This document shows positions 43,126-52,420 of a DNA stretch of 64,000 nt, piece after piece (position 1 is the first letter of the stretch; every line of letters starts with the position of its first letter). Source of the stretch: Aeromicrobium wangtongii. GTDB taxonomy: Bacteria; Actinomycetota; Actinomycetes; Propionibacteriales; Nocardioidaceae. Made by a program: the position numbers and the translations under genes. Below the pieces are notes generated by a model, which was given only the letters and a program-made list of their open reading frames with translations, was not told the origin of the DNA and did not search any database. The DNA is taken from positions 1,984,001 through 2,048,000 of the forward strand of contig NZ_CP102173.1 of the NCBI RefSeq assembly GCF_024584515.1, written 5' to 3'.

Positions 43126-44249
43126 TACGCATCCTCGCTGGCTGAGCTCGTCGAAGCCATGAGCTCCACGAACCGGTCGAACAGGTAGGCCGCATCGTGC
43201 GGGCCGGCGGCGGCCTCGGGGTGGTACTGGACGCTGAAGGCCGGCTGGTCCAGCAGCGCCAGACCCTCGACCACGTCGTCGTTGAGGCACACATGGGTCA
43301 CGCGGCCGGGCCCGTAGGGGGTCTCGAACGTCCCCTCGAGCGGCGCGTCGACCGCGAAGCCGTGGTTGTGCGCGGTGATCTCGACCTTGCCGGTCGTGAG
43401 GTCCTGCACCGGCTGGTTGATGCCGCGGTGACCGTAGGTCAGCTTGTAGGTGCCCCGGTCGAGCGCGCGACCGAAGATCTGGTTGCCCAGGCAGATGCCG
43501 AAGTACGGGGTGCGGGCGGCCAGCACGTCCTTGAGCGTCTCGACGGCGTGGTCGGCCGTCGCCGGGTCTCCGGGCCCGTTGGACATGAAGACACCGTCCG
43601 GCTCGAGGGCGGCGATCTGCTCGTAGGTCGTGGTGGCCGGCATGACGTGCACCTCGATGCCGCGCTCGGCCAGGCGACGCGGGGTCATGCCCTTGATGCC
43701 CAGGTCGATCGCGGCGACCGTGAAGCGCTTCTCCCCCACCGCCGGCACGACGTAGGTCTGGTCGGTCGTGACGTCGGCCAGGAAGTTCGCGCCCTTCATG
43801 GTCGGCGCGGCGGACACCCGCTGCAGCACCGCATCGACATCGGTGGACGTCGAGCTGATGGCACCGCGCATCGATCCCCGCTCGCGCAGGTGACGGGTCA
43901 GGGCGCGCGTGTCGATGCCGGAGATGCCGACGACGTCCTGCGCCGCGAGCTCCTCGTCGAGGCTGCGGTTGGAGCGCCAGCTGCTGCGGACACGGGCGGG
44001 GTCGCGGACGATGTAGCCGTCGACCCAGATGCGGCGGGACTCGAAGTCCTCGTCGTTGACGCCGGTGTTGCCCACGTGCGGCGCGGTCATCGCCACGATC
44101 TGCCCCTTGTAGGACGGATCGGTGAGGGTCTCCTGGTAGCCGGTCATGCCGGTCGAGAACACGATCTCGCCGATCGTCTCGCCGACGGCGCCGAACGACT
44201 CGCCGCGGAACACGCGGCCGTCCTCCAGCACGAGAATTGCCTCGGTCAT
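43125..44249 (-). CDS. carA: Carbamoyl-phosphate synthase small subunit
   Basis: Class I glutamine amidotransferase subunit that feeds ammonia to CarB. The 374 residues have an N-terminal CPSase domain (about 1-135) and a glutaminase domain with the nucleophile in [12 protein letters not shown] and the partner histidine in [13 protein letters not shown]. Asn follows the nucleophile loop where His is more usual. The final residues ([10 protein letters not shown]) come from a degenerate REP-like stretch and are probably a recent tail. Overlaps pyrC by ATGA and carB by one base. Confidence 0.97.
43138..43157 (-). repeat. Degenerate REP-like 20-mer at the carA end
   Basis: Minus-strand GCTTCGACGAGCTCAGCCAG resembles the TTCGACAGGCTCAGGACG element found in priA, with TTCGA, GCTCAG and spacing conserved. 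It encodes the last codons of carA. Weak match; recognition from motif memory. Confidence 0.5.
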
Positions 44250-45556
44250 GCGGTCACAGCCTCTTTCACTAGCGGAGTCACGAGGGCACGGTCACGGACC
44301 GTCGGCCTGCCGCGCAGGAAGGTCGCGACGACCTCCCCGGGCAGGGTCAGCCCGTCGTAGGGGTTGTTGCGCGACAGCGATGCGGTGTCGCGGGCGTCGA
44401 TCGTGCGCTGCGCGGCGGGGTCGACCAGCACGATGTTGGCCGGCTCCCCCACCGCGATCGGACGACCCTGGTTGGAGACGCGGCCGATCTCGGCCGGCTT
44501 GGTCGACATCTTCTCGGCGACCTGTTCCCACGTGAGGCGGCCGGTGTCGACCATCGTCTGCTGGACGACCGACAGCGCGGTCTCGAGCCCGAGCATGCCG
44601 AAGGCTGCGGCCGCCCACTCGCACTCCTTGTCCTCCATGGGGTGCGGTGCGTGATCGGTCGCGACGATGTCGATCGTCCCGTCGGCCAGGCCGTCGCGGA
44701 CCGCCTCGACGTCGTCGTTGGAACGCAGCGGCGGGTTGACCTTGTAGATCGGGTCGTAGCTGCGCACCAGGTCGTCGCTCAGCAGCAGGTGGTGAGGGGT
44801 CACCTCGGCGGTGACGTCGATGCCCCGGCTCTTGGCCCAGCGGATGATCTCGACCGATCCGCGGGTCGACAGGTGGCACACGTGCAGGCGCGACCCGACG
44901 TGCTCGGCCAGCAGGACGTCGCGGGCGATGATCGCCTCCTCGGCGACCGCGGGCCAGCCGACGAGTCCCAGCTCGCCGGACAGCGGTCCCTCGTTCATCT
45001 GGGCGCCCTCGGTGAGGCGGGGCTCCTGGGCGTGCTGCGCGATGACGCCGTCGAAGGCCTTGACGTACTCCAGCGCACGGCGCATCAGCACGGCGTCCGA
45101 GACGCACTTGCCGTCGTCGGAGAAGACCTTGACCCCGGCTGCGGAGTCGGCCATCGCCCCGAGCTCGGCGAGCTGGGTGCCCTTCAGGCCGGCCGTGACG
45201 GCGCCGACGGGCTGCACGTCGCAGTAGCCGCCCTCGCGGCCGAGCCGCCAGACCTGCTCGACGACGCCGGCGGTGTCGGCGACCGGCTCGGTGTTGGCCA
45301 TCGCGTGCACGCAGGTGAAGCCGCCGCGGGCGGCGGCCTGCGAACCGGTCAGGACGGTCTCGGCGTCCTCACGACCGGGCTCACGCACGTGCGTGTGCAG
45401 GTCGACGAGGCCGGGCAGGGCCACCAGTCCGGTGGCGTCGATCTCCTCGCCACCGCTCAGGTCGGCACCGATGCCGGTGATGACGCCGTCCTCGATCGCG
45501 ATGTCGGTCGGTTCTCCGCCGAGGATCTTGGCTCCCCGGATCACGTACGAGGTCAT
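44246..45556 (-). CDS. pyrC: Dihydroorotase
   Basis: Zinc amidohydrolase that closes the ring of carbamoyl aspartate to dihydroorotate. The 436-residue length marks the class I type. The metal-binding [13 protein letters not shown] near 60-72, the central histidines (VCHLSTRGS region) and the catalytic aspartate in IVATDHAPH are all present. It sits between pyrB and carA with ATGA overlaps on both sides, third gene of the PyrR-controlled operon. Confidence 0.97.
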   Translation of the reverse strand: MTSYVIRGAKILGGEPTDIAIEDGVITGIGADLSGGEEIDATGLVALPGLVDLHTHVREPGREDAETVLTGSQAAARGGFTCVHAMANTEPVADTAGVVEQVWRLGREGGYCDVQPVGAVTAGLKGTQLAELGAMADSAAGVKVFSDDGKCVSDAVLMRRALEYVKAFDGVIAQHAQEPRLTEGAQMNEGPLSGELGLVGWPAVAEEAIIARDVLLAEHVGSRLHVCHLSTRGSVEIIRWAKSRGIDVTAEVTPHHLLLSDDLVRSYDPIYKVNPPLRSNDDVEAVRDGLADGTIDIVATDHAPHPMEDKECEWAAAAFGMLGLETALSVVQQTMVDTGRLTWEQVAEKMSTKPAEIGRVSNQGRPIAVGEPANIVLVDPAAQRTIDARDTASLSRNNPYDGLTLPGEVVATFLRGRPTVRDRALVTPLVKEAVTA

Positions 45557-46533
45557 TCCCGTCCTTCGTTCGATGAGGTGTCTTGGCTGCTGGTGTCACC
45601 GGAGGCGCCGCCCAGCAGGAGGTACAGGACCGCCATGCGGACCGCGACGCCGTTGGTGACCTGCTCGACGATGACCGACCGGGCGTGGTCGGCGACATCG
45701 GCGGTGATCTCCATGCCGCGGTTCATGGGCCCGGGGTGCATCACGATCGCGTGCGACGGCAGGCGCCCGAGCCGGGCGGTGTCGAGGCCGTAGCGGCGTG
45801 AGTACTCGCGCGCGCTGGGGAAGTACGAGGCGTTCATCCGCTCGGCCTGCACGCGCAGCATCATGACCGCGTCGGCGTTCTCCAGCGAGGCGTCCAGGTC
45901 GTACGACGTCTTGACCGGCCAGTGGTCGACACCGACCGGCAGCAGGGTCGGCGGCGCGACCAGCGTGACGTTCGCGCCGAGGGTGTCCAGCAGCAGGGCG
46001 TTCGACCGGGCGACCCGGCTGTGCAGGACGTCGCCGACGATCGTGATGTTCTTGCCGACCAGGCTGCCGTCGCCGTCCGGGGCGAGGTGGCGGCGCATCG
46101 TGAACGCATCCAGCAGTGCCTGGGTGGGGTGCTCGTGCGTGCCGTCACCGGCGTTGATGACCGCGCCCTTGACCCACTTGGACTGGGCCAGCCGGTGCGG
46201 TGCGCCCGACGAGTGGTGGCGGATGATGACCGCGTCGGCGCCCATCGCCTGCAGGGTCAGCGCGGTGTCCTTCAGGCTCTCGCCCTTGGAGACGCTCGAT
46301 CCCTTGGCCGAGAAGTTGATGACATCGGCGCTGAGCCGCTTGGCGGCGGCCTCGAACGAGATGCGGGTGCGGGTGGAGTCCTCGAAGAACAGATTCACCA
46401 CGGTGCGTCCGCGCAGGGTCGGCAGCTTCTTGATGGGGCGCTGGGCCACGCCCAGCAGCTCCTCGGCGGTGTCGAGGATCCTGATGGCGTCCGCCCGGTC
46501 CAGGTCCCCGGCGCTCAAGAGGTTGCTGATCAT
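45553..46533 (-). CDS. pyrB: Aspartate carbamoyltransferase catalytic chain
   Basis: Committed step of pyrimidine synthesis: joins carbamoyl phosphate and aspartate. The 326 residues show the carbamoyl-phosphate loop [12 protein letters not shown] near 50-61, [10 protein letters not shown] and the HPGPMNRG block near the C terminus. No regulatory pyrI chain is found nearby, so allosteric control of the E. coli kind is not expected; control would be through PyrR. Overlaps pyrR and pyrC by four bases each. Confidence 0.98.
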   Translation of the reverse strand: MISNLLSAGDLDRADAIRILDTAEELLGVAQRPIKKLPTLRGRTVVNLFFEDSTRTRISFEAAAKRLSADVINFSAKGSSVSKGESLKDTALTLQAMGADAVIIRHHSSGAPHRLAQSKWVKGAVINAGDGTHEHPTQALLDAFTMRRHLAPDGDGSLVGKNITIVGDVLHSRVARSNALLLDTLGANVTLVAPPTLLPVGVDHWPVKTSYDLDASLENADAVMMLRVQAERMNASYFPSAREYSRRYGLDTARLGRLPSHAIVMHPGPMNRGMEITADVADHARSVIVEQVTNGVAVRMAVLYLLLGGASGDTSSQDTSSNEGRE

Positions 46534-47120
46534 GCGGCACCCCCGGTGATCGAGACGGAGTCGTCGCCATCGGTCTCGGCGACCCTGACCTTGACCTTCT
46601 CGGCCAGCGACGTCGGCAGGTTCTTGCCCACGAAGTCGGCCCGGATCGGCAGCTCGCGGTGCCCGCGGTCGATCAGCACGGCCAGCTGGACGGCCTTGGG
46701 GCGTCCCAGCTCGGTGAGGGCGTCCAGCGCCGCACGGATCGTGCGTCCCGAGAACAGGACGTCGTCGATCAGCACGACGATCTTGCCGTCGATGTCATCG
46801 GGGATCTCGGTGTGCTCCAGCGCCCGGGCCGGCTTGAGCCGCAGGTCGTCGCGGTACATCGTGACGTCGAGGGCTCCCGCGGTGATCTCGCGGCCCTCGA
46901 CCTCGGACATGCGCTGGGCGATGCGACGGGCCAGGTGCACCCCGCGCGTCGGGATGCCCAGCAGGACGAGACCGGCGGAGTCGCGGTTGCGTTCGAGGAT
47001 CTCGTGGGTGATGCGAGTCAGCGCCCGGGAGATGTCCTGGTCGTCGAGGACCGTGCGTACGGTCGACTCGGGGGGTGTGTGCGTGGCGTCAGCACGTGCG
47101 GCGTCATCGGACGCAACCAT
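46530..47120 (-). CDS. pyrR: PyrR bifunctional regulator / uracil phosphoribosyltransferase
   Basis: UMP-responsive RNA-binding regulator of the pyr genes with uracil phosphoribosyltransferase activity, 196 residues. The PRPP loop [19 protein letters not shown] is clear, and basic residues of the RNA-binding face lie in [10 protein letters not shown] and the [11 protein letters not shown] region. It leads the operon and its own ribosome-binding site is overlapped by a predicted PyrR-binding loop, so it should repress its own translation, as shown for mycobacterial PyrR. Confidence 0.96.
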   Translation of the reverse strand: MVASDDAARADATHTPPESTVRTVLDDQDISRALTRITHEILERNRDSAGLVLLGIPTRGVHLARRIAQRMSEVEGREITAGALDVTMYRDDLRLKPARALEHTEIPDDIDGKIVVLIDDVLFSGRTIRAALDALTELGRPKAVQLAVLIDRGHRELPIRADFVGKNLPTSLAEKVKVRVAETDGDDSVSITGGAA

Positions 47121-47125
47121 GTCTG

Positions 47126-47151
47126 ACCTCCTTCTCCGCCTCTCGGGACGG
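47126..47151 (-). promoter_or_regulatory. PyrR-binding RNA loop over the pyrR ribosome-binding site
   Basis: Minus-strand CCGTCCCGAGAGGCGG (47136-47151) has the GAGAGGC loop core and flanking stem of known PyrR-binding RNAs and ends four bases before the AGGAGGT Shine-Dalgarno (47126-47132). PyrR with UMP bound should block translation of pyrR and, through coupling, the downstream genes. Motif-based; the promoter itself is not clear. Confidence 0.75.
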
Positions 47152-47249
47152 CCGTTAAAGGATGTCGATTGAACGCTGCAACAGTATCAGCGGGCGTCCC
47201 CGGCCCTTCGAGCGCCTCGCGGAGGCATCCGCCCACCGAGGCCCCGCCC

Positions 47250-47367
47250 GTGGGCGGTGCCTGAGCCACCTGTCCCGGCCGTGGGCGGTGCCTGAGCCAC
47301 CGATCCCGGCCGTGATGGGTGGCACAGGCACCGCCGACCGGCGCGAAAGGTGGCAGGGACACCGCCC
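47250..47367. repeat. Two direct plus two inverted copies of a ~19-bp unit
   Basis: The unit GGGCGGTGCCTGAGCCACC appears at 47252-47270 and 47283-47301 (within exact 21-bp copies starting at 47250 and 47281), then inverted at 47318-47335 (one mismatch) and 47349-47367 (four mismatches). The inner pair forms an 18-bp stem with a 16-base loop, and the outer pair can extend it. It fills the space between tspO and the pyrR leader; both genes point the same way. Confidence 0.88.
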
Positions 47368-47375
47368 AGCCCGGG

Positions 47376-47846
47376 TCAGCGGTTCTTGCGCCAGATCGCC
47401 GCCGTCAGCACGGTGGCGAAGCTGTTCCAGGCGGCATACGGCGCCAGCGCCTTGCCGGCACCGGGCGAGGCCGCTCCTGCCGTGCGGGCCAGGTCGACCG
47501 TGCTGGCGGCGAGGGCGCCGGCCACCGCGATCGACGGGACCAGGCGGTGACCCCGGAAGAACGACCAGCACCAGCCCGCGTTGAGGACCATGTTGGCCGC
47601 CAGCTTGCGCCGGTAGGTCTTCGCCTCGGCGGGCGTCATGCGGGACTGCGCGACGGCCGAGGCCGCGGCGGTCTGGGTGTACAACGCGGTCCAGACGACC
47701 GGGAACACCACCGGCGGCGGCTGGATGGCGGGCTTGCGCAGCGAGCGGTACCAGGCGCTCTGCGTGCCGGATGCCGTCGCCAGGGATCCGAGGGCTGCAG
47801 CACCCAGGGGCAGGCCGACGCTGCTGACGATCGTTCGAGTCTCCAT
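47376..47846 (-). CDS. tspO: TspO/MBR family membrane protein
   Basis: Five-helix membrane protein of the tryptophan-rich sensory family, 156 residues, which binds porphyrins and other hydrophobic molecules in studied members. Recognised by WYRSLRKPAIQPPPVVFPVVWTALYTQ split across helices 1-2, WCWSFF in helix 3-4, and LAPYAAWNSFATVL in helix 5. The ligand is unknown here. It lies between a glycosyltransferase gene and a repeat cluster, on the same strand as both neighbours; no operon link is evident. Confidence 0.88.
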   Translation of the reverse strand: METRTIVSSVGLPLGAAALGSLATASGTQSAWYRSLRKPAIQPPPVVFPVVWTALYTQTAAASAVAQSRMTPAEAKTYRRKLAANMVLNAGWCWSFFRGHRLVPSIAVAGALAASTVDLARTAGAASPGAGKALAPYAAWNSFATVLTAAIWRKNR

Positions 47847-47889
47847 GCGGTCACCCTAGGGGCAGCCGGGCGGCGCCGCCGGACGAGTC

Positions 47890-48678
47890 TCAGGCGGCCC
47901 GGCCGTCGGTCAGCGCCTGTCGGGGACGGCTGGCCGGCAGCTGCTCGGGCACCCGTTCGGCGCGCCAGACCTGCGGCAGGACGTACTTGACGAACACCGG
48001 CAGGCACTCGATGAAGTACCGGCGGAACAACCGTCGCGGCTCCTGCGCCAGACGGTAGAACCACTCCATCTTGGCCGCACGCACCCACTCGGGGGCGAGC
48101 GACGTGTCACCGGCGAACATGTCGACCGCGCCGCCGACGTTGACGACCACCCCGTCGAAGCCGGCGAGCCGGATCTCCTCGCCGATCATGTCCCCGAAGG
48201 GCGGTGTCACGGCGATGATCAGCAGCTGGACGCCGTACTTGCGCAGCTTCTTGGCCACGCGCTTGGGCTTCCAGTCGCGCCGGCTGCCGTGGTCACGGAA
48301 GACGACGTGCAGGCCGGAGTCGTGCAGCTGGCCACGGAAGTCGAACCCCGCGTCGCGACTCGCCCCCAGGATCGCGGCCTTGACGCCGTGGAACTGCCGC
48401 CCCGCCAGCATCCGCTCGATGAACTCCGAGCCGGTGACGCGCGCCGGGTCGATGCCCCGCGACCGCATCAGCGAGACGATCGGCCAGCCGTCGGCGGTGA
48501 TGTAGTCGGCCCGCTCGATCGTCCGGGCGAACTCCGCCGATCGGGAGGCCAGCGCGAGGTGGTGCAGGTTGACCGTCTGGATCCGTTTGGACCCGTGGTC
48601 CAGCACGGCCGCGTCCAAGGCGTCGTCGTCAACCAGGCACTTGCGCGCCATCTGGTCGATGAGCTCTTCGGTGATCAC
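47890..48678 (-). CDS. WecG/TagA/CpsF family glycosyltransferase
   Basis: Probable GT26-family glycosyltransferase that adds an N-acetylmannosaminyl-type sugar during surface polymer synthesis; 262 residues. The family blocks are VNLHHLALA, YITADGWPIVSLMR with its catalytic aspartate, RVTGSEF, and the C-terminal APEWVRAAKMEWFYRLAQEPRRLFRRY, an amphipathic membrane-association helix. The start is GTG with AGGAGG upstream. No other polysaccharide genes are adjacent, so the acceptor is unknown. Confidence 0.9.
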   Translation of the reverse strand: MITEELIDQMARKCLVDDDALDAAVLDHGSKRIQTVNLHHLALASRSAEFARTIERADYITADGWPIVSLMRSRGIDPARVTGSEFIERMLAGRQFHGVKAAILGASRDAGFDFRGQLHDSGLHVVFRDHGSRRDWKPKRVAKKLRKYGVQLLIIAVTPPFGDMIGEEIRLAGFDGVVVNVGGAVDMFAGDTSLAPEWVRAAKMEWFYRLAQEPRRLFRRYFIECLPVFVKYVLPQVWRAERVPEQLPASRPRQALTDGRAA

Positions 48679-48776
48679 CCTGCGTCTGCCTCCTGCGCGC
48701 CACGAGACCCGTCGTGGGCCTCATGGTGGTAGAGCAGGCACGGGGCAGTTCATGACGCGACGGCCATGGCGCCGGG

Positions 48777-49187
48777 TCAGACGGTCAGGCTGGGCTTCAG
48801 CTCGACGATGCGGCTCAGCAGCCCGTTGACGAACGACGGCGACTCATCGGTCGACAGCTCGCTGGCCAGGTTCACGGCCTCGCTCACGGCGACGACGTCC
48901 GGGACGTCCTCGACGTACAGGATCTCGAAGGCGCCGATGCGCAGCAGGTTGCGGTCGACGGCCGGCATCCGGTCGAGCGTCCAGTCCTTGGCGTTCTCGG
49001 TGATGATCTCGTCGAGGCGGTCGCGGTGCGCCACGACGCCCTCGACGAGCAGCACCGCGTACTCGTTGACGGGGTACTCCGCATCCTTCCGCCGTTCGGC
49101 GAGCGTGCCGCCCGGCGGAAGGTTCTGCGCCTCGGACTCGAACAGGATGTCGAGGGCGCGCTTGCGGGACTTGGTGCGGGCTGACAT
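48777..49187 (-). CDS. nusB: Transcription antitermination factor NusB
   Basis: Component of the rRNA antitermination complex, binding boxA RNA with S10. The 136-residue all-helical protein begins SARTKSRKRALDILFESEAQ, contains NLLRIGAFEILYVEDVPDVVAVSEAVNLA in two blocks and ends in FVNGLLSRIV, all typical of NusB. Its ATG shares one base with the efp stop, the usual efp-nusB coupling. A 98-bp gap with no clear feature follows. Confidence 0.96.
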   Translation of the reverse strand: MSARTKSRKRALDILFESEAQNLPPGGTLAERRKDAEYPVNEYAVLLVEGVVAHRDRLDEIITENAKDWTLDRMPAVDRNLLRIGAFEILYVEDVPDVVAVSEAVNLASELSTDESPSFVNGLLSRIVELKPSLTV

Positions 49188-49750
49188 CAGGACGACACGC
49201 GACCGAGGTAGCTGCCGTCGCGGGTGTCGACCTTGATCTTCTCGCCGTTGACGATGAACAGCGGGACCTGGATCTCCTTGCCGGTCTCCAGGCGGGCCGG
49301 CTTGGTGCCGCCGCTGGAACGATCGCCCTGCAGGCCCGGCTCGGTGTACTCCACGAGGAGCTCGACCGAGGCCGGCAGCTCGATGTACAGCGGGACGCCC
49401 TCGTGCAGCGCGAGCATCGCGTCCTGGTTGTCCAGCATGTAGTCCTTGGCGTCGCCGACGACGGCCTCGCTGACGTTGATCTGGTCGTAGGTGACCTTGT
49501 CCATGAACACGTACGAGTCGCCGTCGTGGTACAGGTACTGGAAGTCGCGCTTGTCGACGTTGGCGGTCTCGATCTTGAGGCCGGCGTTGAAGGTCTTGTC
49601 GACGGTCTTGCCGCTCATGACGTTCTTGAGCGTGGTCTTGACCATCGCTCCGCCCTTGCCGGGCTTGTGGTGCTGGAACCAGACGACGGACCAGAGCTGC
49701 CCGTCGAGGTCGAGGACCATGCCGTTCTTGATGTCGTTCGTGGTGGCCAT
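49187..49750 (-). CDS. efp: Elongation factor P
   Basis: Relieves ribosomes stalled at proline stretches. The 187-residue protein has the three beta-barrel domains of EF-P; the tip of domain I carries Lys32 in [10 protein letters not shown], the residue that enters the peptidyl-transferase centre. Nothing in the window encodes an EF-P modification enzyme. Its ATG shares a base with the pepQ stop and its stop with the nusB start, so three genes are tightly coupled. Confidence 0.98.
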   Translation of the reverse strand: MATTNDIKNGMVLDLDGQLWSVVWFQHHKPGKGGAMVKTTLKNVMSGKTVDKTFNAGLKIETANVDKRDFQYLYHDGDSYVFMDKVTYDQINVSEAVVGDAKDYMLDNQDAMLALHEGVPLYIELPASVELLVEYTEPGLQGDRSSGGTKPARLETGKEIQVPLFIVNGEKIKVDTRDGSYLGRVSS

Positions 49751-50823
49751 CAGCCGATCTCCAGGAGGTCTTTGGTCATCGTGGTGAGTACCTCGGGGGC
49801 ACCCGCGGTCACGAGGACGGTGTCTTCGATGCGCACTCCCCCACGACCCGGCACGTAGATGCCCGGTTCCATCGTGAGGACGGTGCGACTGGTCAGTTTA
49901 CCTGTGTGTGAGGCGGCGACGAACGGGTCCTCGTGGATCTCGAGCCCGACGCCGTGCCCGAGCCCCGTCGTGAAGGCCTCGAGCCAGCCCGATGCCTCCA
50001 GCGAGCCACGTGCCGCGGTGTCCGCATCGCTGACGGGGACGCCGTCTCGCAGGCGGTCCAGCCCAGCGGCCTGCGAGGCCTTGACGGCGGCGTGGACCTC
50101 TCGCTGCCAGTCATCGGCCGTGCCCAGGACGACCGTCCGCGTGCAGTCCGCGTGGTAGCCGTCGACGCGCGCGCCGAAGTCGATCTTGAGCAGGTCGCCC
50201 TGGGCCAGGACCCGGTCGGTCGGGTGGTGGTGCGGGATCGCGGAGTTCTCGCCGGCGGCCAGGATCGTCTCGAAGGCGATGGCCTCGGCGCCCAGGTCGA
50301 GCATGCGGTTCTCGAGGTCGCGGGCGACCTCGCGCTCGGTGCGGCCGACGAGGGGGCCCTCGAGCAGACCGGCGAGCGCGCGGGTCGAGATGTCGCAGGC
50401 CCGGGTGAGGGCGTCGATCTCCTCGGCGTCCTTGACCTCGCGCAGCTTCTCGACGACGCGGCCGGTACCGGTCAGCGACGTGGACGGCAGCAGCTCGCGC
50501 AGGCGGGCGTGCGCGTCGACGCTGAGCGTGTGCGACTCGATGCCGAGGCGGGCGACGTCCGCCCGCTCGGCCATGCCACCGATCAGGTCGCGGGTGATGA
50601 CGTGCTCAAGGTCGGGCACCTCCTCGGCGGCCTGGTCGCGGTAGCGGCCGTCGGTGAAGAACACCGCGCTGCCGTCCGCGAGCACCAGCACCGCGCCGTT
50701 GGAGCCGGTGAACCCGGTCAGGTAGCGCACGTTGACCAGCGTCGTGACGAGCAGTGCCTCGACGCCGAGATCGGTCAGGGCGGCGCCGAGGCGCTGACGA
50801 CGCAGCTGCGTGCTCGCGCTCAC
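49750..50823 (-). CDS. pepQ: M24 family aminopeptidase (Xaa-Pro type)
   Basis: Metallopeptidase expected to release the first residue before proline or cleave Xaa-Pro dipeptides, 357 residues. The N-terminal creatinase-like domain (about 1-125) precedes the pita-bread domain with metal ligands in [19 protein letters not shown] (two aspartates), [14 protein letters not shown] (histidine), TMEPGIY and VRIEDTVL (glutamates). The start is GTG overlapping the aroB stop. The place before efp is conserved in Gram-positive bacteria. Aminopeptidase P and prolidase cannot be told apart by sequence alone. Confidence 0.92.
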   Translation of the reverse strand: MSASTQLRRQRLGAALTDLGVEALLVTTLVNVRYLTGFTGSNGAVLVLADGSAVFFTDGRYRDQAAEEVPDLEHVITRDLIGGMAERADVARLGIESHTLSVDAHARLRELLPSTSLTGTGRVVEKLREVKDAEEIDALTRACDISTRALAGLLEGPLVGRTEREVARDLENRMLDLGAEAIAFETILAAGENSAIPHHHPTDRVLAQGDLLKIDFGARVDGYHADCTRTVVLGTADDWQREVHAAVKASQAAGLDRLRDGVPVSDADTAARGSLEASGWLEAFTTGLGHGVGLEIHEDPFVAASHTGKLTSRTVLTMEPGIYVPGRGGVRIEDTVLVTAGAPEVLTTMTKDLLEIG

Positions 50824-51911
50824 GACGACACGGCTCGGTAGCAGTCGACCAGGACCGACTCGTCAGGGCCGGCGAGGATCGTCGGGCCGGCCAGCTCCTC
50901 GAGCACCACGAACCGCAGCTGGTCGCCGCGGGTCTTCTTGTCCAGGCGCATCGTCGTGGACAGCGCCTCCCAGATGCCCGGACGCAGGTACGCCGTCGGG
51001 AGGCCCACGAGCGACAGCACCGCGCGGTGCCGGTCCAGCAGGTCCTTCTCGATCAGCCCGGAGCGGTGCGCCAGCTCGGCCACGAACACCATGCCGATCG
51101 AGATCGCCTCGCCGTGCCGCACCCGGTAGTGCTCGAAGCGCTCGATCGCGTGGCCGAAGGTGTGCCCGTAGTTGAGCGCCTCCCGGCCGATCGAGCCGTC
51201 CGCGCCGGTCTCGTGCAGGTCACCGGCGACCGTCCGCGCCTTGACCGCGATGCCCTTGGTGATCAGCTCGGCCACGATCGACGACGTCGGGTCGGCCACG
51301 GCGTCCGGGGCCGCTTCGACCAGGTCAAGGATCGTCGGATCGGCGATGAACCCGCACTTGATCACCTCGGCCATGCCGCTGCGCATCTCGCGCGCGGGCA
51401 GGCCGGCCAGGACGTCCAGGTCGCACAGCACGCCGACGGGCTCGTGGAAGGCGCCGACGAGATTCTTGCCCTCGGCGGTGTTGATGCCGGTCTTGCCACC
51501 CACGGCCGCGTCGACCATGCCGAGCACCGTGGTCGGCACGTTGACGAACCGCACCCCGCGCAGCCAGCTGGCGGCCACGAAGCCGGCCAGGTCGGTCGTG
51601 GCTCCCCCGCCGAGCCCCACGATGACGTCGGAGCGGGTGAATCCGGCCCCGCCCAGCACCTTCCAGCAGAACGCCAGGACGTCGGCGGTCTTGGCCTGCT
51701 CGCTGTCGGGCACCTCGATGAGGTGCACCTCCAGGTGGTCCGCGGCCAGCGGCGCACGCAGGCGGGCGGCCTGGGCCGCCATGGTGGGCGCGTGGATGAT
51801 CGCGACGCGCCGCACATCGGCTCCGACCAGCCCGCGCAGCTGGTCGTGGACGCCGTTGCCGATGACGACCTCGTACGGGTGCGCGGTGGGCACGGTCAGC
51901 CGGGTGCTCAT
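50820..51911 (-). CDS. aroB: 3-dehydroquinate synthase
   Basis: Second step of the shikimate pathway, NAD- and metal-dependent ring closure. The 363 residues show GLGGGATTDLAGFVAASW and VPTTVLGMVDAAVGGKTGIN for NAD and substrate, and the metal histidines in LNYGHTFGHAIE and RHGEAISIGM. It overlaps aroK upstream and pepQ downstream by four bases each. Confidence 0.98.
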   Translation of the reverse strand: MSTRLTVPTAHPYEVVIGNGVHDQLRGLVGADVRRVAIIHAPTMAAQAARLRAPLAADHLEVHLIEVPDSEQAKTADVLAFCWKVLGGAGFTRSDVIVGLGGGATTDLAGFVAASWLRGVRFVNVPTTVLGMVDAAVGGKTGINTAEGKNLVGAFHEPVGVLCDLDVLAGLPAREMRSGMAEVIKCGFIADPTILDLVEAAPDAVADPTSSIVAELITKGIAVKARTVAGDLHETGADGSIGREALNYGHTFGHAIERFEHYRVRHGEAISIGMVFVAELAHRSGLIEKDLLDRHRAVLSLVGLPTAYLRPGIWEALSTTMRLDKKTRGDQLRFVVLEELAGPTILAGPDESVLVDCYRAVSS

Positions 51912-52420
51912 GCTCGGTCCTGCTCGATCAGGCGCAGCACCTCGTCGACGACCCCGGCGGCGTCGAGGTCGTCGGTGAGCACCGTGTGACGGGCGACCTC
52001 GGCGTACAGCGGGCGGCGGTGGTCCATGAGCCCCTTCATCTGCGAACGGACGTTGCCCAGCAGCAGCGGCCGGTTGCCGTTGAGCCCGACGCGGGCGACG
52101 GCAGCGGCCATCCCGGTGTCCAGGAACACGACGCGGTGCTCACGCAGCAGCGCGCGGGACGCGTCGCTGAGGACGGCACCGCCGCCGAGCGCCAGGACGC
52201 CGTCGTGCTCGGCCAGGGCCGTGGCGACGGCCTGCTCCTCCAGTGCACGGAAGTGCTGCTCACCGTGCTCGACGAAGATGTCCTGCACCGAGGTGCCGGT
52301 GAGCTCCTCGACGTCCAGGTCGGTGTCACGGAAGGTCAACCCGAGCCGTGTCGCGATGCGGCGGGCGACCGTCGTCTTGCCGGCGCCGGGAGGCCCGACG
52401 AGGACGACGACCGGGCTCAA
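51908..52420 (-). CDS. aroK: Shikimate kinase
   Basis: Phosphorylates shikimate. The 170-residue P-loop kinase has Walker [16 protein letters not shown] at 8-22, the shikimate-binding [10 protein letters not shown] with its aspartates near 31-40, and the GGGAV block near 78-82. Coupled by ATGA overlaps to aroC before it and aroB after it. Confidence 0.97.
   Translation of the reverse strand: MSPVVVLVGPPGAGKTTVARRIATRLGLTFRDTDLDVEELTGTSVQDIFVEHGEQHFRALEEQAVATALAEHDGVLALGGGAVLSDASRALLREHRVVFLDTGMAAAVARVGLNGNRPLLLGNVRSQMKGLMDHRRPLYAEVARHTVLTDDLDAAGVVDEVLRLIEQDRA

Noticed and set aside
48679..48776. Small gene or RNA before the glycosyltransferase end of the nusB gap
   Set aside because: The 98 bp contain only a short CCACGAG/CGTGGG inverted repeat and no coding or structured signal strong enough to report.
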